From Eriocheir sinensis (Eukaryota; Arthropoda; Malacostraca; Decapoda; Varunidae): a DNA stretch of 64,000 bases. Made by a program: the position numbers and the translations under genes. The notes beneath the pieces were generated by a model. That model did no database searches. It had not been told where the DNA came from and saw only the letters and a list, made by a program, of their open reading frames with translations. The DNA lies in assembly GCF_024679095.1 (NCBI RefSeq), contig NC_066513.1:2882523-2946522 (forward strand), in the 5' to 3' direction. Shown here one piece after another: positions 10,748-21,702 of this stretch. Numbering within the stretch: the first letter of the stretch is position 1; the number at the start of each line of letters is the position of its first letter.

Positions 10748-13700
10748 GTGAGTGTTTGCCCGCCTGTGTGGAGATTTTAGCAGACAGGCAGCCAGGCTTG
10801 CATCAAGAGGCAGCAGGACGGGAGGTGTGGCCTGCTGGCCACCCCTGCCTGCCTGCCTGCTGCCCGCCTGCCTGCCTGCCTCGCCCCCTGCAGGAGGTGC
10901 CCCCCGCCCCGCCACGTGCCCTCAGCACTGTCAGGCTGTCAGCCGCAAGTCAGCGCCGGAAAACAAGTCATGCATTCAAACTCACAGATACAGATGATGT
11001 TCTGGAAGAGGCCTAAGCCTGTGGCGGTTAAGAATCGTTTTAGGTCCGTGCCAGTATCTCATTACCTACCTTATAAAACATCAGTATCTCTTTATATATG
11101 TTTTCTACAAACCTTCAACAGTCATGGAAACGCTTTGAAAATCCAATTCAAGGACTTTTTTTTTTACTCTTGAAAATAGGGGATAATGTTTACGAAAGCG
11201 CGTCGCCTCCTCTAGCGACGGTGCAGCCGGTGTTGCGAGAAATACCTCCTTGCTGAAATAAGTCACATATACATGTGGGGGGGTCCAGGGGGGGGGGCGC
11301 AGCCCCCCCGTTAGTAGGTCGTAAAGTTCGGTTGGAGTAGTTTAAATATGCTCCCCAACCCTAAACCCTCTGCGAGCTATTTTACGGCTGCTGGCTGCAG
11401 TAGTCATGTCACGCCGCCAGAGGAGGCGACGCACTTCCGTAAACATTATTCCCTATTTTCAAGAGTAAAAAAAAAGTCCTTGAATTGGATTTTCAAAGCA
11501 TTTCCATGACTGTTGAAAGTTTGTAGAAAATATATATGAAGAGATACTGATGTTTCATAAAGTAGATTATGAGATACTGGCACGGACCTAATACGAATCT
11601 TTACCCCTGTGGCTTCTGTTCAAAAGCCTGGTTGTTCTCAATGTGTTGGCTGCGTGTGGCGGTTATGTGTGCTCTATAGTTAACTTTATTTTTGTTGACA
11701 TTTACTTTCAGCTTTTGGTAAAGATTCATATTAGGTCCGTGCCAGTATCTCATAATCTACTTTATGAAACATCAGTATCTCTTCATATATCTTTTCTACA
11801 AACCTTCAACAGTCATGGAAACGCTTTGAAAATCCAATTCAAGGAGTTTTTTTTTTTATTCTTGAAAATAGGGGATAATGTTTATGGAAGCACGTCGCCT
11901 CCTCTGGCGGCGGCCGCGACGACACTGCAGCCGCCGCAGCCGTAAAATAGCTCGCAGAGGGTTTACTCCAAACAAAAATTGAACCCTCCATTTTTACGGA
12001 CTGGGGCTGCGCCCCCCTCGACCCCCCTTCTAACCAGGGGGGGCATAGCCCCTGCCTGGACCCCCCCCACATGTATATGTGACTTATTTCAGCAAGGAGG
12101 TATTTCTCGCAACACCAGCTGCACCGTCGCCAGAGGAGGCGATGCACTTTCGTAAACATTATCCCCTATTTTCAAGAGTAAAAAAAAAATACTTGAATTG
12201 GATTTTCAAAGCGTTTCCATGACTGTTGATGGTTTGTTGAAAAGATATATGAAGAGATATTGATGTTTCATAAGGTAGGTAATGAGATACTGGCACAGAC
12301 TTAAAACGAATCCTAACCCAGCTTTCTCCTGTTACAGACACTATCAAAAACACTGACCAAATTTTGTAGGTCACTTTCGTTTTCTGCAATGAGCACTGTC
12401 ATCAGCAAACAGTATGGAGTTCAGTACCCACTTCCTTCCCTCAGCGAACATTTTTACTCCAACTTCTCCAACTTTGCCCTTCATTTTTCTAATAACACCA
12501 TCCATATAAATATTGAACAACCATGGTGACATGACACATCCCTGTCTTGAGCCCACTTTTATCTCAAAATGTTCACTTGTTTCTCCACTATAGTGAGACC
12601 AAATTGTCGAGTCCGTTTGGGCGGAGGCTCCCGTGGGTCCATTTCTCTCTTCTGCTCTTCCACACAGTCCCAACACCTATCTCTTCCTCTGACATGTAAG
12701 GTAAAGGTAACATATGATAGGAAAAAATAGGTGTTGGGACCAAGGCAAGTATAGAGAAGGTATCGTCATACAGGTGGGAGGAAATCACTCATTGGCAACT
12801 CCTATAGCCTTCACGCTTGCCCCCGCCCCATCCTCGTTATCTGCCCAAACCGACGACTTCACAAACCTCACTCTCACCCTATTTCCTGACCCCAACATTC
12901 ATTTTTACGAAAAACTGAGACCACCATCATCTTCCTGAGAAAATTCTGCATTACACTAGCATAAAATTGTAACAATGATGTAAAATTACACATACGAAAA
13001 TCAGAGTTAAATGAAGTAGGGAATACATATTTTTTTGCTCTTATTTCCCTTCAGCTCCTTAGTACTCAGCTGGTTTTCGTCGCATCACTTTTTTAAGCAC
13101 ATATCCTCAATCTGCATGCTTTTCTGCTTCTGATGGTGTAGGGTATGTCCTGAGGTAAAAGTATACATAGGGTCAAAATCACCTCTGGACAGAAGCCGCG
13201 CCGTGACGGCCTTCATTCGCATCGGCTTTTGTTTACTCAAGTCAGGCTCGCCGTGCACCTCAAGCCTTGGCCTTGGGGCTGTGCGTGAGCAGCGAGTCTG
13301 ACGAGTAAACAAATGCCAATGCGCATGAACACTGTCACGGCCCAGCTTATGTTCAGAGGCGATTTTGACCCTATGCATATTTTTACCTCGGGACGTACTA
13401 CATATCATCAGAAGCAGAAAACCATGCAGATTTAGGATCTGTGCTTAAAAAAGTGATGCGACAAAAACCAGCTGAGTACTAAGGAGTTGAAGGGAAATTA
13501 GTACAAGAGAATGTTTACTCCATAGTTCACTTAACTCTGCTTTTCGTATGTGTAATTTTACATTATGGTTACAATTTTATTCTAGTGTGATGCAGAATTT
13601 TCTCAGGAAGATGATGGTGGTCTCAGTTTTTCGTAAAAATGAATGTTGGGGTCAGAAAACAGGGTGGGAGTGAGGTGTGTGAAGTCGTCGGTTTGGGCAG

Positions 13701-16700
13701 ACAACGAGGATGGGACGGAGCTTATCGAGACGCCAGCCAATCATCGTCCAGGATGAGATGCCGTGAACATTTATATTTATATTTTTTATTCACCAACAAT
13801 TTCTTCATAGGGTATATAACAAAAAATCCACATCTTATTCTATTTTATTGTAGTAGTTAATAATAAAAAAACATCCAAGAGGTCCTAATAAAAAAGCTTA
13901 TTTAAAAATTTGGTTCTTCACATTCTATGAGAGTGACGATACCTCTCTATACTTGCCTTGGTTGGGACTGTGTGGCAGAGCAGAGGGGAGAAATGGACCT
14001 GCGGGAGCCTCCACCCAAACGGACTCGACAATTTGGTTGGACTATAATTTTGACACATTCAGATGCATCCTCATAGAAAGACTTTATTGCACTAAGCACT
14101 TTTCCTCCCACACCATAAATCTTTAAAACATCCCACAATGCAATCCAATCGGCTGTCATAAGCTTTTTCCAAATCCATGAAGGCAGTGTATAGTTTCTTT
14201 CCTTTTGCTATTATTTTTTCTACTACCATCCTGAAGGAAAATATATGATCCACACATTCCTTTCCCTTCCTGAAGCCTCCTTGCTCTTCACTGATTTTCT
14301 CTTCTGTAAGTCTTTGCACCCTCTCTATTATGACTTAGGTATCACTTGTAGTCGACGCAATGTATATAAGACCCTAGTAAGGAAATTATTTTTGTGGGGA
14401 TAATGATGGAGGCATGTAGTAATTGTCCAGTTTTCCGAGTAGAAATTGAATAGGCATACCTAACAATCACCAAATGGGGGGGTACAAACTTGGTGGAGGG
14501 ACTTTTTTGGCAGCCATAGCCAGTAGTGGGCTAAAGAGTAGGCCTATCCAGATATTTTGTTTTTATTTATTAATGATCCATGAGACATCCTAAAGTTAAA
14601 TCAATGTGCTTATCTCTGTATTCATTCATTCACACACTGGTAATATTTCTGTGGGGTCTGATTCACTTATTAGAGCGAAATTCTATTGTGAAAAGCAGTC
14701 ACAAATTCGTGTCACTGGTAAAAATGAAACTATTAATTTAAGTTTTGCTACCATGGAATATACTCAAATAGATAAATATGAAAGCTCACGAAGTCACAAT
14801 AAGTGACATCACCTGCTTTGCGCAGTAAAAATATGCTATTTCAGGTATCTGATACCCTTAAATGGCAGGCCTGCTGCCTCAGGCCTCCGCGGCTACAGCC
14901 TCAATGTTGCCAGATTGTCATACTCAGCCGATTATATTTCCCGACTTCCTACCCCCAAACTGTCTTCTGGGTTCAATAAGGAAACTAATTTATATTTATC
15001 GTTAAAAGAGTTAGATTCTGATGTTTCTTGGCAATAGTTAGGCGTCAGAAACAGGTAAATACTGTGCTCTGAGTACAACAATCTGGCAACGGTGGCTATA
15101 CATATTTTTATATTATTGTTCTGTTGTTTATTGAGTGTTGTGTTCAAGAAAAAGAATACTCATAATTTTAGTTAGTTTTTGGTTATAAGGATTCTTTACG
15201 AAATACAGTTATAACATTACCTCCTTCTAGTTAGGAAATGTACTGAATCCTGGATCGGCTATGGTGATGTTAGGTACGCCTATTGGCATACATCATAAAG
15301 CCTTGAACATATTGTACTTTGAGGGAAGTGCAGAAAGTAATATGTTGATAAATGTATGATATACATCAAGTATCTCATAATCGACTATCTGTCCATGATA
15401 ATTTGAAGATGTTTTCGTCTATGTGGACAGTTAATATTAGTCACATCCAAGTGCTGGCTTGTTTATGTTAGATGCAAACTGTAACATCTCAGGAAGGCAA
15501 ATGATCTATTGAGTCTTCCCTGAAATTTTAGATGGTACCAAAAAACTAGAAAACTTTACAAATTTAACTTCTAATTGTAAAATCCATGACTGAGGCAACC
15601 ATTGTGAAGTTTGATGTCTTTAAAGTTAATTTTTTTCTGGTAGAAGTTTACAGACAAGCCCCACAAAGAGATTGAAGTCTCCCTATGTAGGATTCTTCAA
15701 GTAAAGAGAGTGACAGGCTGCAGAATTTTATCTCTGTACCAGAATGAAAGGTTTAACCTGTCCGCTGTGATTTGCATGGATTTGGCTTTCACTGGTAGCC
15801 TGATAATATACTCCCAGGTCTTTCTCTGCCTCTGTGGTGGATAGTGGAGTGTTTCCCATTTGGTATTGGTATGCTGGATATCCCCTCCCAAGGTGCATGA
15901 CTTTATATTTTTCTTCATTGAACTGTAGCAGCCACTTTTTGTTCCATTCCTCTAGCTTGGTGATGTCTTCTTGTAGAAAATCCACAGTCAAGGGGTTAAA
16001 GGTCCCTCAAAGTAAGGGCATTATATTTTGGGGGGTTGTTGAATTTCAGTGACTGAGGAGAGGTATTTCCAAAAACTTCATTTGATTAATGTAGTACCGG
16101 TATCAGTAAGGTAGGTACGTATCTCAATAGGTTGGAGATGAACTTGCATGTTTACACTATCCTTAGGTACTCATTTATAGTGATTTCATCTCATCTCTTC
16201 TCAATAGGTTTGATGAGAAGGAGTCTGTGTCGGGCACTCAGCAGCTCAAGTCCTCCGTGCAGAAAGGAATCCGCAACAGGCTGGTGGAGTCATTTCCTTC
16301 AGTTGGGGATTATCTTGAGAAGATACTTCCCAAGAAAGATGCCTTCAGAATTGTTAAATGGTAAATGTGTGACTTTTCTCTTTCATTCCTGGTGGTGCAT
16401 GCAGGCCTGGCTCATGTTTTGTATTTTGATATTTATTTATTAATTTTGGATTTTCCTTCATATCTAAATGTTTTGTGGAACCTATGTGAACAGTGTAGAT
16501 ATCTTTGTGTGATATAAGGGAAAACGAGTGAGGCATCCAGAAGTAAAGGGGCGTAACCTGAAAGATGTAGTTTTTGGTAATTTGAGGTTAAAGTAAAGTA
16601 ATCAATACACCATTAATTTTTAAAGTAAATATCTTGTAAGTATTACATCAGTCATGTTGCAAAGGACTTTTTCACACTTTTTTTTTTTTTTTCTTTTTTT

Positions 16701-19688
16701 TCTCCCTGCCTGAAGAACCAGGTGAATTTATTTACAAAACTGAGATGCAGTGTGATTTTTATTAAGTTTATAATGAAATCAATAAACTGTGAAAGTTTCA
16801 TCAACTTATGGCCTGTTTTATTATATGATTTTTAAAAATGTGCTTTAATGGTGTTTGTTTTACTCCGAGAGCTATGAATATGTTCCTATATGTCTCAGGC
16901 CACCTCTTGTGCTTTCGAGACAATGTACGTGGTTGCCCATCACTCTTGGTACCACTGTCACTCACATTGCAGCTGTATAATCTGTGGAAAACACAAGATA
17001 ATGCAAGAATTAAAGTCTGAGCATGGGTAAAGGCCTCGCCCAAAGGTGTCAGACTGCTGGTGGCATGAGAGGTGTGTTGCCTCGCCTGTGCACTCATTGG
17101 CTTCAGCTTCTGCCCCTCAACTTCTGTTCCCTTGACTTGACAGGACAGTTTATGTATGTGAAAATGCACAGCATCTCACCTTAGTTTCACCCACCATATG
17201 GTCGATTTTAGCTTTGCTGATGATACCACGCCATTGAAAAGGCCTTAAAGAATAGCTGCCCGCTGTTACCACAGAAAACGTATTTTCTGGGTTACGCCCC
17301 ATTACTTCTGGATGACTCAAGTGTGTGACAACAGCAAACAAGAGTTGACCCTCTGGGACTGACCAGTCAGTTTGCTGATATCTGTGAGAGGATGATGACC
17401 TGTTATGTTAACCCGTCCGCTGCGATTGGCTCGGATTTGGCTTTCACTGGTAGCCTGGTAACATATACTCCTAGGTCTTTCTCTGCCTCTGTGGTGGATA
17501 GTGGAGTTTTTCCTAAGTGGTTTGGTATGCTGGATACCCCCTCCCAAGGTGCAGGACTATATTTTTCTTCATTGAATTATAGCAGCCACTTTTTGTTCCA
17601 TTCCTGTAGCTAGGTGATGTCTTCTTGTAGGATATCCGCAGTCAAGGATTAAGTATGGAAATTGCACCCTGAGTATATGTTTATCAGTACAATGATTCTG
17701 TTTTAAGTTTGGTCCCCTTGCCCTGTGTCCCATGGCAAGGTCATATTCAGCTTAGTAAAGTGGTGGTCACCTCTGGGTCATAGCCTTGCTTTTCATCACT
17801 GTCATAAAGATTCCTGGAGGGGGTCAGCATAGGAAGGCATCTCAACAAAAGTTTTGTGGTGTGAGTGTTTAAAATTTTGTAGATAACACTCCCTTCACAA
17901 GAGAGTGATGGATTATGTTGGGATTTATCTTAATTGATAGCTCTAATCAAGGGCTTTTTCAAGGCAGGATGTCACCCTGTTGTCATTATGTAGAGAGAGA
18001 AAGAGATATTTATTTATATATTTTTTTCAAAGTTTTTGTCATATTGTGGTTTGTCAAATTTAATGTCATGATATTGCATGTGCATATAAGATTTTTATCA
18101 ATTTGATTCCCTCCCTTCTAGCCATGAACACATAGAGCTGCTGGTGCGAAGTGATGGGGAGCTGCTGTTCTTCAGACAAAGGGAAAGCACATGGATGCCC
18201 ACACTGAAGCTCTTGCACAAATGTAAGTACCTTTTAGAACATCATTTCCCAACCTGGGGGGGGAATTAAACCTGAGGAAAATACTAATTACTGGCAATTA
18301 GTTGGTAGAGTTGAGGAATACATAAAAGATGAAAGAGGGATGCAAGGACTTATATGTGTGAGAAATGTATGTTTGGAGAGGGAAACCTGGACACTTCTGT
18401 CCTGGCCGCCCCCTTGGAGGGAGTTCCCAGCAGAAACAGGGCGTCAGAGCTATTGATTGATTGACGTGTTATTAAGCAAGTGAATTTTGTGTTTGGCTAC
18501 TATTTGTTAATTATGTTATTTGTATTATTAAGCGAGTAAATTTTGTGTTTTGGTACTTTTTTCCATGTCCACATGAAGAGGGAAATCTAAGTGGTTGAAC
18601 AGATTGGAGGGGGAATGACAGAAATAATGTTTGGAACCACTGTGTTTGGCTGCGTTTACACCAAGCGAATCGAATCGATTCCATTCATGAAGAATCAACA
18701 CGATTCGTGATTCGTCTTGATTCGCCACACTAATTTCAATGTAACCGTTTACACCGAGCGAATCGAGTCAATTCAAATCATGACGATTCATGGCGATTCA
18801 GAGTCACTGATTGGTTTGGACCCATTTTTTCATCAGTCAAGGCGAGTCACCCGAGAAGTAAGCACCATGCTAGCGGACGTCCTGATCAATTTAGTACGAG
18901 ACCGACGTGCGATATATGATCCCAGTGATCCTGTGCACTGAAATCGGGATGCCATAGATGTTTTATGGATGGATATTGCTACTGAAATGAAATTCAAAGG
19001 TGAGTTAACAGTTTTTATTTACTTACCACAGTAGAACTATTATAGGCTACTGAACCACAGAAGGAATTGCCGCACCCTACGATTTACTAGACAACATTAC
19101 GCTGCATCTTTTTTAAACAAATGACGACACAAAACGTTATGGATATGGCTAGATATTCTCATTTGGCAACTGTGCGGTGTATGGTCTACGTTTGAAATGC
19201 GTGACATAACTGCACGTCAGTAATTGGTATTCTGCTTTCTTATGGAGGATCCAGTCAACTCCACCAACATTTTAAATTGTTCTTTAGTCATCCTAAAGAA
19301 GTCATAAAATTTCTCTGGATTATTCACCAAATCTGGGAACAGATGTCCAAGGCTCCCAAATTTAGGTCTTTTAACATTAATTTCATGCACTCATATTAGT
19401 TGCTGATGCCTACGCCTACGTTGCCTCAGCCACAGCAACGCTGCTATTTCAGCGACAGCGTATACGTCCATACACGTGAAAGCCTGCCTTGGTACTGCCT
19501 TTTGAATGTTGACTCAGACTCAGTCAGTTGGAACTATGCTGATTCAAAATGACTTAAGTCAAATGATTCTTAATGAATGGAATTGATTTGATTTGCTTGC
19601 TGTAAACGCAGCCTTAGAGGAAAGTACCAAAGGACATCACAGTAATAGTAACCACAATTTTTATTGCATCACACCTGCATGAACATAA

Positions 19689-19753
<65 letters not shown>

Positions 19754-21664
19754 TTGAACCTGGTACATAAGAACATAAGAACGTAAGGAGTCTGCAAGAG
19801 GCCGGTTGGCCTATACAAGGCAGCTCCTGTACACTCAACCCCACCATACCTCACCATCCATGGCTTTATCTAACCTCTTCTTGAATGTATCTATGGTATT
19901 GGCACCCACAACATGGCTCCCAAGCCTGTTCCATTCGTCCACCACTATTGGTGAACCAATTTTTGCCCATGTCTTTGTTGAATCTGAATTTGTCTAACTT
20001 AAAACCATTGCCACGTGTATCATTTGATTTAAATCAGGCAACCCAGATGAAGAGAGATTGGCTATTTAGGAATTGACAAAGTTGGAAGGCAGAAGAGAGA
20101 GAGCAGACCTAGTAATGATGTTTAAGACATCAAGAGCACTAGAAAAGGTGGACAGGGAGGATCTGACCAGAGATAATGGAAGAACAAGAGGTCATGAATA
20201 CAAATTGAGGAAGACTGCATGTGGCAATCATGTTCAGAAACTCAGCTTTCCATACTGAAGTACTGCTGTCTGGAATTAACTGAATGAGGAGGCAGTGCAG
20301 GTAAGGAACATCCTCAACTGGATAAAAGTAGACATGAAGACAGGATAACACCAGACTAAATATAATCCTTTATATTACAAATACACACACACACACAGTT
20401 GTGTGTGAGTGGTCTCAATCCTACCCAAAGATTGGTACTGCGAGCTCTGTGCTCTTCTGTAGGGGAACGGCTGGCTGTCTCAAGAGAGACCCGCAGCAGA
20501 CCAAGAGGTGAATTACACACACACACACACACATCGCGTGTATTTGGACCTGAAGAAGGCTTTTGACAAAGTTCCACATACAAGACTACTATGGAAGCTG
20601 GAAAATAGAGAAGGAATGAATGGAAAAATGAAGAACTGGATGGAAAGTTACTTAAGGGGAAGAGAGATGAGAACAGTGGTAAAGGACATGAAATCAGAAT
20701 GGAGAATTGTAGATAGTGGAGTGCCTCAAGGATCGGTATTGGCACCAATACTTTTCCTAGTATGTATAAATGATATGCCAGGGAAAGTTAGCAGTTACAT
20801 GAGCCTGTTTGCAGACGATGCAAAATTGATGAGACATATAAGAAATAGTAAAGACTGTGAAATTCTGCAAGAGGACCTAAATAAGATTTGGGGCTGGAAT
20901 GTGAAATGGGAGATGGAGTTCAATGTGAAGAAATGTCATGTAATGGAAATGGGAAAGAGTGAAGGGAGACCAAAATGGACATATAGAATGGGAGATGGAG
21001 AAATATTAAAAGTTCAAGAAGAGAGAGATCTGGGAGTGACAATACAAGATAATCAACAGCCAGAGAGTCATGTAAATAGGATATTCAGAGATACGTATAG
21101 AATGGTGGGAAGTATAGGAATGGCATTCCACTACATGGATAAAGAGATGATGATAAGATGATTACCACTATGATTGGACCAAAATTGGAATATGCGGAAA
21201 CTGTGTGGTCTCCCCATAAGAAGAACACGTAAAAAAACTAGAAAGAATACAAAGGATGGCAACGAAAATGGTTCCAGAACTGGAGGGATTGTCATATGAA
21301 GAAAGGTTAAAGGAAATGGACCTGCCAACATCGGAACAAAGAAGTGAAAGGGGAGACCTAATACAAATTTATAAATTATGGAATAAAATGGAAGAAGTAG
21401 ATAATGAGGAATTACTACTAAGAGAAGGAAGAAACACCAGCAACACAGGAGGACACAGTAAAAAACTGAGGAAAGGAAGATGCTTAAGAGCCATAAAAAA
21501 ATATAGCTTCCCGCAAAGAAATATAGAGGTTTGAAACAGACTAAGTGAGGATGTGGTATCAGCGAAGAGTGTTCACAACTTCAAGGAAAAGCTGAACAAA
21601 TACAAATATGGAGACAGGACCACACGAGCGTAAGCCCAGGCCCTGTAAAACTACAACTAGGTAA

Positions 21665-21702
<38 letters not shown>

